The notes: a model not told the origin generated them from the letters alone. 64,000 nt of DNA from an uncultured Odoribacter sp. (GCA_910578105.1 CAJTPD010000002.1:427245-491244), one strand, 5' to 3'; counted from the first letter of the stretch, positions 14,536 to 23,829 are shown. Numbers and translations are program-made.

Positions 14536-15684
14536 ATGGCAGAGAAAAGAGATTATTATGAAGTTCTGGGAGTGTCCAGAAATGCGGATGCTGCGGAGAT
14601 AAAAAAAGCTTACCGGAAATTAGCATTGCAATACCATCCGGATAGAAATCCCGGAGATAAAGATGCGGAAGAGAAGTTCAAGGAGGCGGCAGAAGCTTAT
14701 GATGTATTAAGCAATGAAGAAAAAAAACGCCGTTATGACCAATTCGGTCATGCGGGGATGGGGGGAGCCGGAGGGTTTGGCGGAGCCGGTATGAGTATGG
14801 ATGATATCTTTGCTTCTTTCGGGGATATTTTCGGAAGTTTTGGCGGATTTGGTGGTTTTGGAGGAGGAGGACGTTCTGCGCGTCGGGTCAACAGGGGTAG
14901 TAACCTGAGGGTGAAGGTGAAGTTGACTTTGGAAGAAGTGGCTACCGGTGTGGAGAAAAAGATTAAGGTGAAGAAGTATGTTGCCGATAGTCATTGTCAG
15001 GGAACCGGTGCCAAGGACGGAAAATCCTTTTCTACTTGTTCTGCCTGTCATGGTTCCGGACAAATAACGCGGGTACAGAATACGATATTGGGGGCTATGC
15101 AAACAACTTCGACTTGTCCGACTTGCGGCGGAGAAGGAAAAATTATTAATGAGAAATGTTCTCATTGTAATGGTGAAGGTGTTGAATTGTCAGAAGAAGT
15201 GATTACTTTGCATATTCCTGCCGGAGTTGCTGATGGGATGCAGTTGTCATTGAGCGGAAAAGGGAATGCTGCCCGTCGAGGGGGAGAGTGCGGAGATCTT
15301 ATTATTTTGATTGAAGAAATTGAACATGCGGAGTTAGTCAGGGATGGAAATGATTTGTTGTATAATACGTTTATCGGGTTTCCGGAGGCTGTATTGGGAG
15401 ATTCGGTAGAAATCCCGACACTGGAAGGTAAGGTGAAAGTAAAAATAGAACCGGGAACTCAACCTGGAAAAATATTACGTTTGAAAGGGAAAGGGATTCC
15501 GGATGTGAATGGTTACGGTAAGGGAGATTTATTGGTGAAAGTGAATGTATGGATTCCGAAAAATTTGTCGAAAGAGGATAAAAAAACAATGGAGGAGTTG
15601 AAAAATCAGTCTTTTTTAAAACCTACCAATGTCGATAGTAAAAAAGGGTTTTTCCGGAAAGTAAAAGATTTTTTTGAAAACTAG
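14536..15684 (+). CDS. dnaJ: Chaperone protein DnaJ
   Basis: The start chosen is the ATG at 14536 (MAEKRDYYEVLGVSRNA), which gives the canonical J-domain N-terminus; the upstream in-frame TTG at 14503 falls inside the leader hairpin. The product has 382 residues: J domain with HPD at 34-36, Gly/Phe-rich linker (about 72-115), four CxxCxGxG repeats, then the C-terminal substrate-binding domains. The zinc repeats are Cys168/171, Cys194/197 and Cys208/211, but the first reads DSHCQGTG, with Asp151 where the first Cys is expected. Zinc site I would then have three Cys and one Asp. Otherwise it is an ordinary DnaJ that works with DnaK and GrpE. Confidence 0.96.
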   Translation: MAEKRDYYEVLGVSRNADAAEIKKAYRKLALQYHPDRNPGDKDAEEKFKEAAEAYDVLSNEEKKRRYDQFGHAGMGGAGGFGGAGMSMDDIFASFGDIFGSFGGFGGFGGGGRSARRVNRGSNLRVKVKLTLEEVATGVEKKIKVKKYVADSHCQGTGAKDGKSFSTCSACHGSGQITRVQNTILGAMQTTSTCPTCGGEGKIINEKCSHCNGEGVELSEEVITLHIPAGVADGMQLSLSGKGNAARRGGECGDLIILIEEIEHAELVRDGNDLLYNTFIGFPEAVLGDSVEIPTLEGKVKVKIEPGTQPGKILRLKGKGIPDVNGYGKGDLLVKVNVWIPKNLSKEDKKTMEELKNQSFLKPTNVDSKKGFFRKVKDFFEN

Positions 15685-15859
15685 GCAGACCTGAGAATTA
15701 GCAGTAACTGTAACACGGAAAGAATGTTTTGCATAGGATGTCCTGAAATTATACTATAGGCCGGGAATATTCAGGGGAATCCGGTAAAACAGAAATTATT
15801 TCATGATAGATAGATAATAAATACCGGGGAATTCAGAGTTCTCTGTTTCATTTTAGATT

Positions 15860-16537
15860 ATGGGAAATAAAATTAATGATCCGATAGCCCGTTTGATGGG
15901 ATTACGTTATAAATCTCATCCTTGGCATGGAATTGAGGTGGGGGATGGTGCCCCTGAAGTTATTACGGCTTTTATAGAAATGGTTCCTACTGATACGGTA
16001 AAGTATGAGTTGGATAAGGTTAGCGGTTATATTAAGATAGACCGTCCTCAGAAGTATTCGAATGTTGTGCCTGCATTATATGGTTTTATTCCACAGAGTT
16101 ATTGCGGCGATTTGGTGGCAGAGTATGCGATGCAACAGTCTCAGCGTAAGGAAATAATGGGAGATAGCGACCCTTTGGACATTTGTGTATTGACAGAACG
16201 CACGATTGCCCATGGGGATATTATTGCCCGTGTACGCCCTATCGGCGGATTCCGGATGCTGGATGGAAATGAAGCTGATGATAAAATTATTGCCGTATTG
16301 AAACATGATGCGACTTATAATGTCTATAATGATATTTCGGAATTGCCTCATATTGTAGTGGATCGTTTGCGTCATTATTTTTTGACTTACAAGGATATGC
16401 CGGGCGAAGAAGGGCAACGTAAAGTTGAAATCACGCATGTTTATGGCAAAGAAGAGGCTTATGAGGTGATCCGGAGGAGTCTGGAAGATTATAAAAATCA
16501 TTTTGAAGGATTAGAAGATATTCTGAGCAGAGTATAA
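15860..16537 (+). CDS. ppa: Inorganic pyrophosphatase (family I)
   Basis: The 225-residue soluble enzyme hydrolyses pyrophosphate to phosphate and pulls biosynthetic reactions forward. The family signature DSDPLDICV (D-x-D-P-x-D) carries the metal-binding aspartates. Further conserved parts are KYELDKVSGYIKIDRP and the late GKEEAYEVIRRS. It is longer than the roughly 175-residue E. coli enzyme because of an N-terminal extension (residues 1-45), a form seen in Bacteroidota. The gene ends 3 bases from the convergent yifB gene with no terminator between them. Confidence 0.95.
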   Translation: MGNKINDPIARLMGLRYKSHPWHGIEVGDGAPEVITAFIEMVPTDTVKYELDKVSGYIKIDRPQKYSNVVPALYGFIPQSYCGDLVAEYAMQQSQRKEIMGDSDPLDICVLTERTIAHGDIIARVRPIGGFRMLDGNEADDKIIAVLKHDATYNVYNDISELPHIVVDRLRHYFLTYKDMPGEEGQRKVEITHVYGKEEAYEVIRRSLEDYKNHFEGLEDILSRV

Positions 16538-16540
16538 ATT

Positions 16541-18073
16541 TTATCTTCCCCAGGAATCCCGGTCAAGACTGCGGTATTGGATAGCTTCAGCAATGTGCTG
16601 TTGTGATATGTCAGAAGCAGCTTCCAGGTCGGCTATTGTCCGGGATAGTTTTATAATCCGGTCATAAGCCCGGGCAGAAAGGCCGAATTTTTCCATAGCC
16701 ATTTTCAGTAAAGACAGGCATTGGGAGTTCAGGGGGCAGTATTGTCTCAGTAAAGCCGGGTTCATTTGGGCATTGCAATGAATGCCCGGATAGGCTTTAA
16801 ATCGTTCGGTTTGGATTTGCCGTGCAGCGATGACGCGCTGACGAACTTTGTGGCTGGGTTCTGCATCGTGAATGCTGGTGATTTTATCGAGTTCGACCGG
16901 AACAACTTCAATGTGGATGTCAATTCTGTCGAGTAACGGACCGGAGATTTTGGACAGGTAATGTTGTACAGCATTTTCTGTACAATTACATTCTTTGGTG
17001 GGGTGGTTGTAGTAGCCGCACGGACAGGGATTCATGGAAGCTACTAACATAAAGTTGGCCGGATAATCGACACTATAACGGGCTCTGCTGATTGTGATTT
17101 TCCGGTCTTCCAGTGGCTGACGCATGACTTCCAGTACAGATCTTTGAAATTCAGGTAGTTCGTCGAGAAAAAGAAGTCCGTTGTTGGCCAGTGAAATTTC
17201 GCCGGGATGAGGGAAAGTACCTCCGCCGATTAGGGCAATATTGGAGATAGTATGATGAGGAGCCCGAAAAGGACGTGTTGTAATTAATGAACAATTGCGG
17301 GGGAGTTTCCCGGCGACGGAATGGATTTTTGTTGTTTCGAGGGATTCTTCGACTGTCATGGGAGGCAATATACCCGGAAGACGGCGGGCTAACATGGTTT
17401 TCCCGGATCCCGGCGGACCTATCATGAGCAGATTATGTGCGCCTGAAGCTGCTATTTCGAGTGCTCTTTTTACTGTTTCCTGTCCTTTAACATCTTTGAA
17501 ATCGTAGAAAGTAGTATTTTCCGGTTCTGATTGTAAAGGATTGAAAATGGTGGGGGAGAAATCCTGTTTTTGATTAAAAAAGTCGATAACTTCCCGGATA
17601 TGTTGGAATCCGAATACCTGAAGTCCTTCAACAACGGCTGCTTCGTTGGCATTTTCTAAAGGAACAATCATGTGTTTAAAGCCTTCGTTGTGTGCATTGA
17701 TGGCTATAGGGAGGACTCCTTTGACGGGAACGAGGCTTCCGTTCAGAGAAAGTTCTCCCAAAATGATAAAACTTTCCAGTGTTCCGGAGGTTATCTGTTC
17801 ATTAGCTGCCAGTATGCCGATAGCCAGAGGAAGGTCGTAGGAAGAACCTTCTTTTTTCACGTCGGCCGGAGCCATGTTGATGATGACTCTTTTGCCGGGG
17901 ATACGGCTTCCTATTTCCCGTAAGGCTGAGTCTATGCGTTGCTGGCTTTCTTTTACGGCATTATCCGGTAAACCGACGATAATAAATTTTGCTCCGTTCA
18001 GAATGTTTACCTCCAGAGTTATGGTAGTAGCCTCAATTCCATTGACAGCACCACTGAATATCCTGACCAACAT
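16541..18073 (-). CDS. YifB family Mg-chelatase-like AAA ATPase (ComM)
   Basis: The 510-residue protein has an N-terminal Lon-protease-like fold (MLVRIFSGAVNGIEATTITLEV; VKKEGSSYDLPLAIGILAAN) followed by a Mg-chelatase AAA+ core with Walker A GPPGSGKTM, Walker B-like GLLFLDELPEF, a zinc-like loop (CPCGYYNHPTKECNC) and the C-terminal helical lid ending SLDRDSWGR. The family includes ComM, a helicase promoting branch migration during natural transformation. It is the last gene after the thioredoxin-fold lipoprotein and lpxH, all on the minus strand. Confidence 0.93.
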   Translation of the reverse strand: MLVRIFSGAVNGIEATTITLEVNILNGAKFIIVGLPDNAVKESQQRIDSALREIGSRIPGKRVIINMAPADVKKEGSSYDLPLAIGILAANEQITSGTLESFIILGELSLNGSLVPVKGVLPIAINAHNEGFKHMIVPLENANEAAVVEGLQVFGFQHIREVIDFFNQKQDFSPTIFNPLQSEPENTTFYDFKDVKGQETVKRALEIAASGAHNLLMIGPPGSGKTMLARRLPGILPPMTVEESLETTKIHSVAGKLPRNCSLITTRPFRAPHHTISNIALIGGGTFPHPGEISLANNGLLFLDELPEFQRSVLEVMRQPLEDRKITISRARYSVDYPANFMLVASMNPCPCGYYNHPTKECNCTENAVQHYLSKISGPLLDRIDIHIEVVPVELDKITSIHDAEPSHKVRQRVIAARQIQTERFKAYPGIHCNAQMNPALLRQYCPLNSQCLSLLKMAMEKFGLSARAYDRIIKLSRTIADLEAASDISQQHIAEAIQYRSLDRDSWGR

Positions 18074-18139
18074 GACACTGCATTTTTGATTAAGTTCAGG
18101 TAAGTTAAGATATTTTTATAAATAAAACAAGTTCACAGC

Positions 18140-18964
18140 CTATAATAATTCCTTGTTTTCGCTTTTTGTTTTCAGGTTAGCTGTTTCACCGTCAAAAACA
18201 GCATAGGTGAACCATGTAATCCAATCGCCGGTGTTTATATATCTGCTGTGGTTGGTGAGGGGCAAATCTATCGGTATATGACGGTGGCCAAAGATGAAAT
18301 AATCAAAATGTTTGTTTTTCAGGGTTTGCTTACAAAAACGGACAATCTCTTCCTGTTCTTCTCCCCGGAAAGTATCAGCTTCTATTTTGCCGTTTTCCAG
18401 GCGGGAATGAGATGACCATTTTTGTGCCAGGAGGATACCTAAATCAGGATGTATCCACCGGAAACACTTTTGCAGGAAACGGTGGTGAAAGAGCCGGTAT
18501 AAAAATAGATACCCTTTATCCTGCGGATTGAGAGCATCTCCATGCCCTACCAACAACTTTTTGCCGTTTATCCGGAAAATTTCGTTGTGTGTATGCAGGC
18601 TGACTCCGCATTCTTCGGATAAATAATCAAAAGCCCAGATGTCGTGATTACCGGTAAAGAAATGAACAGGGATTCCCTGGTCTGTATATTCACAAATTTT
18701 GGCTAAAAAACGGATGTAACCTTTGGGTACGGCTCTTTTGTATTCAAACCAGAAATCAAAGATGTCCCCAAGCAGGCAGAGTATGCCGCATTCCGGACGG
18801 ATTTCTTCCAGCCAATTAACCAATTGTAATTCTCTTTCCCGGTGATTGCTTAAAACAGGGGCTCCCAGGTGAACATCTGAAAGGAAATATATTTTTTTTC
18901 CTTGGTCTAATTCCAACCGGAACTCTCTGTCAGGAATCCGGCAAACACGGCTGTTTTTTTTCAT
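18140..18964 (-). CDS. lpxH: UDP-2,3-diacylglucosamine diphosphatase (LpxH family)
   Basis: The 274-residue calcineurin-like phosphoesterase has the metal-binding motifs DVHLG, GDIFDFW, GNHD, GHGD and GHRH in order. LpxH cleaves UDP-2,3-diacylglucosamine to lipid X in lipid A synthesis, at the cytoplasmic face of the inner membrane. The aromatic GDIFDFWFEY stretch is typical of LpxH rather than generic phosphatases. An N-terminal extension of about 25 basic residues precedes the first motif. The ATG lies 6 bases after the upstream gene's stop, so translation may be coupled. Confidence 0.9.
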   Translation of the reverse strand: MKKNSRVCRIPDREFRLELDQGKKIYFLSDVHLGAPVLSNHRERELQLVNWLEEIRPECGILCLLGDIFDFWFEYKRAVPKGYIRFLAKICEYTDQGIPVHFFTGNHDIWAFDYLSEECGVSLHTHNEIFRINGKKLLVGHGDALNPQDKGYLFLYRLFHHRFLQKCFRWIHPDLGILLAQKWSSHSRLENGKIEADTFRGEEQEEIVRFCKQTLKNKHFDYFIFGHRHIPIDLPLTNHSRYINTGDWITWFTYAVFDGETANLKTKSENKELL

Positions 18965-18970
18965 TACGGG

Positions 18971-20125
18971 CTATTTCAACAAATCATGGAGTCTTTCTTC
19001 CAGACGCCGGCCATTTAAATTTTTACCGACAATTTCGGATTTCGGATTAATGATATAATTGGCCGGTATGCTTTGAATGTTATATGCTTTGGCCGCGTGG
19101 CTATGCAGACCATTGGTATCTCTTACGCAAATCCAGTCTATATCGTATTTTTTTACTAAATTTTGCCATATATCCTGATTATCATCCAGGCATACCTGAT
19201 AGATCTGAACGCCTTTTCCTTTGAATTTGTTGTATACTTTTTTCAGATTATCGCTGTAAGCTTTGCTGTCTTTTGCGTTTAATACCGTAAAATCCAGAAC
19301 AACATATTTCCCTTTTAAAGAATTTAGGGAGACGGTATCTCCTTTTCTGTCCGGGAGACTGATTTCCGGCAGTGTATTTTCGCTGTTAGCGATTAATTGG
19401 CGTAGTTGTTCGCTACGGATTCCTTTGTTGATTTGGCTTAAATGTTTCAGGATAGCCTGGGTATATTGGGATTCCGGGTACATGGCTTTCAGGGAAGAGG
19501 CAACGATTTTAAAAGAATGCAAATCCTCTTCAGGGGTCAGGATGAAACGGCCATCATTGAATTTCTGGTACAGTGCATAGTAGGAAGCCGGAGAAATGGC
19601 ATGTTTCAGAATAAATTCCCTGGAGAAATGAATCTGTTTATTCCTGACCGAATCCCAGGCAGTTGCTGTCTGAAGCCGTTCCTTCCTATGAGTTTCGTCC
19701 TGAGGTATGGCATTGAACGCTTTTTTTAAAGAATCCAAAGCAATCTGAGTGTTGTGCAGTTGGAAGTTCAATAATTTAATCCAGAGTGAATTTTCCGACC
19801 CGTCAACCCAGTAGTTGTGCGTCAGTCCCTGATATGTTCCCGTCAGCTCAATATTGGCTTCCGGTTCGGCAATGAAAGTAATGAACTCTCCGGAGCTTGT
19901 TTTTATATTGAAAAAGGCAGGGGATTCAACAGTAGTTTTAAATTTGAAATGTCCTTCCGCATTTGTCCGGGTTGAATCAATAATAAGAGGCTGTTCGACA
20001 TTTAATTGTTCAAGGTATATTTTTTGACGATTGGCATTTTTGATTTTTCCGGTGATAGTAACATTGGTTTTGGTACATGAACTGAGAGCCAGTAATATGA
20101 ATGCACAATAGAATATTTTAATCAT
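18971..20125 (-). CDS. DUF4369 / thioredoxin-fold lipoprotein lacking the CxxC active site
   Basis: The 384-residue lipoprotein (signal MIKIFYCAFILLALSSCTKT with lipobox Cys) has an N-terminal DUF4369 domain (about 22-115: VTITGKIKNANRQKIYLEQL), a helical middle, and a C-terminal AhpC/TSA-thioredoxin fold (about 250-384). Where relatives have WCGPC, after KYVVLDF, this protein reads TVLNAKDSKAYSDNL, with no cysteine. The cis-proline loop (SIPANYIIN) is kept. It therefore cannot be a thiol oxidoreductase by the usual mechanism and may be a structural or binding variant. It heads the unit containing lpxH and yifB. DUF4369-thioredoxin proteins are abundant in gut Bacteroidota. Confidence 0.85.
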   Translation of the reverse strand: MIKIFYCAFILLALSSCTKTNVTITGKIKNANRQKIYLEQLNVEQPLIIDSTRTNAEGHFKFKTTVESPAFFNIKTSSGEFITFIAEPEANIELTGTYQGLTHNYWVDGSENSLWIKLLNFQLHNTQIALDSLKKAFNAIPQDETHRKERLQTATAWDSVRNKQIHFSREFILKHAISPASYYALYQKFNDGRFILTPEEDLHSFKIVASSLKAMYPESQYTQAILKHLSQINKGIRSEQLRQLIANSENTLPEISLPDRKGDTVSLNSLKGKYVVLDFTVLNAKDSKAYSDNLKKVYNKFKGKGVQIYQVCLDDNQDIWQNLVKKYDIDWICVRDTNGLHSHAAKAYNIQSIPANYIINPKSEIVGKNLNGRRLEERLHDLLK

Positions 20126-20303
20126 TGCTGAAGTAGTTAAAAGGTCCCTAAGTTGGTTGTTTTGAATTTATTATATGTAATAATTCATTTCACGAAAATA
20201 CAATTTTTTTAGCATATAGGAAAGGATAGCTGAAATTTTGTCCGGAATGGCCTGATGTTCTGTTGATGTGGCCGGAAGAAAGTATGATAAAAGAAAAAGA
20301 TGG

Positions 20304-20360
20304 TGTGGCAAAAATACAAATTGCTGATGTTCAAAACATCAGCAATTTGATTTTGCCACA
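20304..20360 (-). terminator. Strong hairpin ending the amino-sugar operon
   Basis: The outer arms TGTGGCAAAA / TTTTGCCACA and inner arms CAAATTGCTGATGTT / AACATCAGCAATTTG form one nearly continuous inverted repeat of more than 25 pairs. Read on the minus strand it comes 17 bases after the nucleotidyltransferase stop and is followed by a T-rich stretch. Confidence 0.85.
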
Positions 20361-20376
20361 CTTTCCGGAAAGATAG

Positions 20377-21267
20377 TTAAAGGTCCAGATATTTCCCTTC
20401 TTTATCGAAAGCTGTCAAAGCTGCATTTACACCCGGGGTGTCTTCTTTATAAGTTACACCAAACCATTTTGCATCTGTTTTCAGCACTTTAACGCTGGCT
20501 ATTTGTTCCTTAATCATTTTGTCTACCACTTTCGGAATATAGAATTCTGATTTCAGATTGTCTTTGTTTTCCGGGTAGAATTCTATGAATTGTCTTTCAA
20601 TTTCCCGGAATACTTTAGGGGTAAATGCCCAAAAATTCATAGAAACCAGGTCGTCGGGAGCCAGAATTTTTCCGGAATCATCGTCTTTGATAGTGCCGTC
20701 GGTTGAAATGCCTATTTTGGTACATTCCGTAACGGAGGTCAGATGACCGTTGGTGTCTGATTCACAAATTCCGCGGGAAACTGTTCCGTTTTCGGATAGG
20801 GTGGCAGCGAGACGGTAACCAACTAATCCGAATTCTTTATCACTGGCTTTATCAGCCAGGAAGTCATGCGCTTTAACAAAAGCGTCGCTTCCATAAAAAT
20901 CATCGGCATTGAGGGCGGCAAAAGGTTCATGGATGACATCTTTGGCCGACCAGATAGCGTGGGCTGTACCCCAGGGTTTTTCCCGGTTGATGGGAGGCAT
21001 GTCTCCCGGAAGTTTGTCCATGCTTTGATAACAATAAGCGGTTTCTACCAGACTTTCAGAATATTTGCCGACGAAATCTTTGAATTCTTGTGCAAAACTT
21101 TCACGGATGACAAATACAATTTTATCAAATCCGGCATGAACGGCGTCGTATACTGTATAATGAAGCAAGGCTTTCTGATGCGGTCCCAGAGGAGTAATCT
21201 GTTTCAGACTCCCGAAGCGGGAACCCATACCGGCAGCCATGACTAATAAGGTTGTTTTCTTTTTCAT
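20377..21267 (-). CDS. Nucleotidyltransferase (NDP-sugar pyrophosphorylase-like)
   Basis: The 296-residue protein has the nucleotidyltransferase N-terminus VMAAGMGSRFGSLKQITPLG, a variant of the GGxGTRL loop, and the metal-binding block FAALNADDFYG. Later blocks FWAFTPKVFREIE and KTDAKWFGVTYKED resemble sugar-phosphate nucleotidyltransferases. The family activates sugar-1-phosphates with NTP. The substrate is unknown; as the last gene of an amino-sugar operon, an N-acetylhexosamine phosphate is a reasonable guess. It starts 40 bases after the nagB fusion gene, and a strong hairpin closes the operon after it. Confidence 0.8.
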   Translation of the reverse strand: MKKKTTLLVMAAGMGSRFGSLKQITPLGPHQKALLHYTVYDAVHAGFDKIVFVIRESFAQEFKDFVGKYSESLVETAYCYQSMDKLPGDMPPINREKPWGTAHAIWSAKDVIHEPFAALNADDFYGSDAFVKAHDFLADKASDKEFGLVGYRLAATLSENGTVSRGICESDTNGHLTSVTECTKIGISTDGTIKDDDSGKILAPDDLVSMNFWAFTPKVFREIERQFIEFYPENKDNLKSEFYIPKVVDKMIKEQIASVKVLKTDAKWFGVTYKEDTPGVNAALTAFDKEGKYLDL

Positions 21268-21280
21268 AATTCTAAAATTG

Positions 21281-21314
21281 AATGTACATATTCGTACATT
21301 GAAATAATTATTTC
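21281..21314. repeat. Hairpin plus palindrome at the nagB-nucleotidyltransferase junction
   Basis: AATGTAC (21281-21287), 6-base loop, GTACATT (21294-21300) forms a 7-pair hairpin. It is immediately followed by the perfect 14-base palindrome GAAATAATTATTTC (21301-21314), which includes the stop codon of the upstream gene. It could be an intra-operon attenuator or mRNA processing site; its role is unproven. Confidence 0.4.
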
Positions 21315-23257
21315 AGCGTATCTCCGTGTTCGTGTATATATTTGGCAAATACTTCTATTGCTTCGTATTCTGCCATTCCGAGACGGTTGTAAATATCGGC
21401 AGTATTCCGGTTGCGGTCTTCCGCTCTTTGCCAGAATTCACGGGGGTCATCGCCCGGGAATGCGGGACCGTTGTTTTGAGAACCGTGTTTGTAAATGGCT
21501 TTTCGTTTGATGGTTAATTCTGCCGGGCTGATGGGTACGGCCATGTCTACTTTTTCGATTTCCCATTCCATCCATGCTCCGCGGTACCACCAGGTATTGC
21601 ATTCTTTAAACCAGTCGTCGCCGTCGACAACATTGTAGGCACGAAGGATGGCGTCTAAACATACTCCGTGGGTACCGTGCGGGTCTGCCAAGTCTCCTGC
21701 AGCATAAATCTGATGTGGTTTTACTTCCCGCAGTAATTTTACGATGATGTCCACGTCGGCCTGTCCTAACGGATTTTTCTTTACCGTACCGGTTTCATAG
21801 AAAGGCAAATTCAGGAAATGCACTCTTTCTTCCGGAACACCAAGGTAGCGGTCGGCTCCGCGGGCTTCTGCCCGGCGCAGGGCTGCTTTGTATTTCAATA
21901 AATTGGCGGATTCGGGTTCTTCGTCTTGTTTGGATGCGATGTCTTTTTTTACTTGCTCAAAGGCCTTTTCCATAGTCGTTAAGTCGCCGCCGGACAATTT
22001 AGTAAATGAACAGGCGATGTCCATTTGCTGATACAGGTAATCATCCAAAACTGCAATACTTCCTGAAGTTTGATATGCGACATGCACTTCATGCCCTTGC
22101 TCAACCAACCGGGCAAATGTTCCCCCCATAGAGATAACATCGTCGTCCGGGTGCGGACTGAAAATCAGGATGCGTTTAGGATAGGGAGTGGCTCTTTCCG
22201 GGCGGGTAGAATCGTCGGCATTGGGTTTACCGCCGGGCCATCCGGTAATGGTGTGTTGCAAATCATTGAATACCTGGATGTTTACTTTGTTCGCAGAGCC
22301 AAAAGTCTTAATCAGGTCGCTCATGCCGTTGTCCACGTAGTCTTTGTTTTCGATTTTCAGAATAGGTTTGTTTACTTTTTGACATAACCAGATTACAGCT
22401 TTCCGGATCAGTTTGTCGTTCCATTCCACTTTGCTTACCAGCCAGGGCAAGTTTGTACGGGTAAGTTCTTCTGCTGCGCTTTCATCGATGACAAATTGCG
22501 CATTCGGATGATTTTGCAGGAAAGTTGCCGGGATTGCGTCGGAGATACTTCCTTCTATGGTAGCCCGAATGATTGGAGCTTTGTTTTCTCCCCAGGCCAT
22601 TAAAATAACTTTCCGGGCTTTCATGATAGTACCTACTCCCATTGTGATGGCACGGGTAGGGACTTTGTCTATTCCGCCAAATTCGCCGGAAGCGTCTTTC
22701 ATGGTCAGTTCATTCAGATATACCATACGGGTTTTGGAATTCAGTGCAGAGCCCGGTTCATTGAATCCGATGTGACCGGTACGTCCGATTCCTAAAATCT
22801 GAATATCGATGCCTCCTGCCGTTTCAATGGCTTGTTCATATTCTTTGCAGAAGTTTTCTATTTCATCACTTTTCAGAGTTCCGTCCGGAATATGAATGTT
22901 TTTCGGTTCTATGTCGATGTGGTCAAACAAATGGTGATGCATGAAGTAGTGATAGCTATGCACTGATTCTTTGGGCATAGGTAAATATTCGTCCAGATTG
23001 AATGTCACAACATTTTTGAAAGACAATCCTTCTTCTTTATGCATTCTGACCAGTTCCTGATAAAGTTTGATGGGAGAGGAACCGGTGGCCAGTCCTAATA
23101 CACATTTTTTGTTTTGAGCAGCATTTGTACGGATGAGTTCTGCAATTTCATAGGCGATGGCTTTTACAGCTTCTGCAGGTTTTTCGTAGATTTGTACGGG
23201 AACTTTTTCAAACCTGTCAGCACCTTCGCCTTTTGCAATGTAATTTTTTGTGATCAT
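21308..23257 (-). CDS. nagB: Glucosamine-6-phosphate deaminase fused to a PIG-L deacetylase
   Basis: The 649-residue fusion has two enzyme domains. Residues about 15-270 are NagB, which converts glucosamine-6-phosphate to fructose-6-phosphate and ammonia; LATGSSP, NLDEY (Asp89, Glu90) and GRTGHIGFNEPGS (His162, Glu167) are the active-site blocks. Residues about 360-640 are a LmbE/PIG-L zinc deacetylase with HPDDD at 369-373 and a later DPHGTHGVC. PIG-L enzymes remove acetyl groups from GlcNAc-type substrates. The same fusion occurs in other Bacteroidota, where a C-terminal deacetylase might replace NagA, although that is not proven. It is the fourth gene of the minus-strand operon. Confidence 0.93.
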   Translation of the reverse strand: MITKNYIAKGEGADRFEKVPVQIYEKPAEAVKAIAYEIAELIRTNAAQNKKCVLGLATGSSPIKLYQELVRMHKEEGLSFKNVVTFNLDEYLPMPKESVHSYHYFMHHHLFDHIDIEPKNIHIPDGTLKSDEIENFCKEYEQAIETAGGIDIQILGIGRTGHIGFNEPGSALNSKTRMVYLNELTMKDASGEFGGIDKVPTRAITMGVGTIMKARKVILMAWGENKAPIIRATIEGSISDAIPATFLQNHPNAQFVIDESAAEELTRTNLPWLVSKVEWNDKLIRKAVIWLCQKVNKPILKIENKDYVDNGMSDLIKTFGSANKVNIQVFNDLQHTITGWPGGKPNADDSTRPERATPYPKRILIFSPHPDDDVISMGGTFARLVEQGHEVHVAYQTSGSIAVLDDYLYQQMDIACSFTKLSGGDLTTMEKAFEQVKKDIASKQDEEPESANLLKYKAALRRAEARGADRYLGVPEERVHFLNLPFYETGTVKKNPLGQADVDIIVKLLREVKPHQIYAAGDLADPHGTHGVCLDAILRAYNVVDGDDWFKECNTWWYRGAWMEWEIEKVDMAVPISPAELTIKRKAIYKHGSQNNGPAFPGDDPREFWQRAEDRNRNTADIYNRLGMAEYEAIEVFAKYIHEHGDTLK

Positions 23258-23368
23258 TTTAATTGATTTATAGGTTTTATATTTGCTTTTTATAGATATC
23301 CGAAGTTTGAGTAATTTCAGTGAAAAATGGGCTAAATCTATGTTTTTATTTTTTTCATAACCGGAAAA

Positions 23369-23815
23369 TTAAACTCTTACTTTTGCAATGAGTTTCCGGA
23401 TTTTTCCGTTGCCGATTGCCGGAGCATGCGGATCTTCCGGAAATACGATAACAAATTCTCCGGGTTGTATATTTACAAAAGTTGTTGGTTGGTCTGAATA
23501 GAGAGCACAATCCTCTTCTTTCACATAAGATTTGATTTCTGTTTTTAATTCTTCCGACGCTTTCCACCCGATGGTTTCATTTCCTTCCAGCAAAATGTGT
23601 ACGTCGATGTAATCCCGGTGAATTTCTAAAGGCTGTTTGTCTCCGGAAACTCCGTCAATGGCTACGTTATTGATGAATAAATTATCACCGTCGAGAACAA
23701 TTTTACCGGTTGGCTGATTTAACAGGTCATGTTGTTTGACATATTCGAATAACTTTTTGAATAGTGGATGAAGTGATTCAATCCGGTAGCTGTTTCCGAG
23801 TTTTGAAATAATCAT
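23369..23815 (-). CDS. YhcH/YjgK/YiaL family protein
   Basis: The 148-residue cupin-like protein is a single DUF386 domain (GKIVLDGDNLFINNVAIDGV; LEIHRDYIDVHILLEGNETIGW; EDPHAPAI). Members such as YhcH/NanQ occur in sialic-acid and other sugar-acid operons and are thought to act as anomerases or isomerases on acidic or amino sugars. The His and Asp/Glu residues of DPHAP are the likely metal ligands. The gene lies 14 bases after the MFS permease gene, so the two are co-transcribed, which hints that the operon handles sialic acid or a related sugar. Confidence 0.88.
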   Translation of the reverse strand: MIISKLGNSYRIESLHPLFKKLFEYVKQHDLLNQPTGKIVLDGDNLFINNVAIDGVSGDKQPLEIHRDYIDVHILLEGNETIGWKASEELKTEIKSYVKEEDCALYSDQPTTFVNIQPGEFVIVFPEDPHAPAIGNGKIRKLIAKVRV

Positions 23816-23829
23816 AAGTTTGAATTTTA

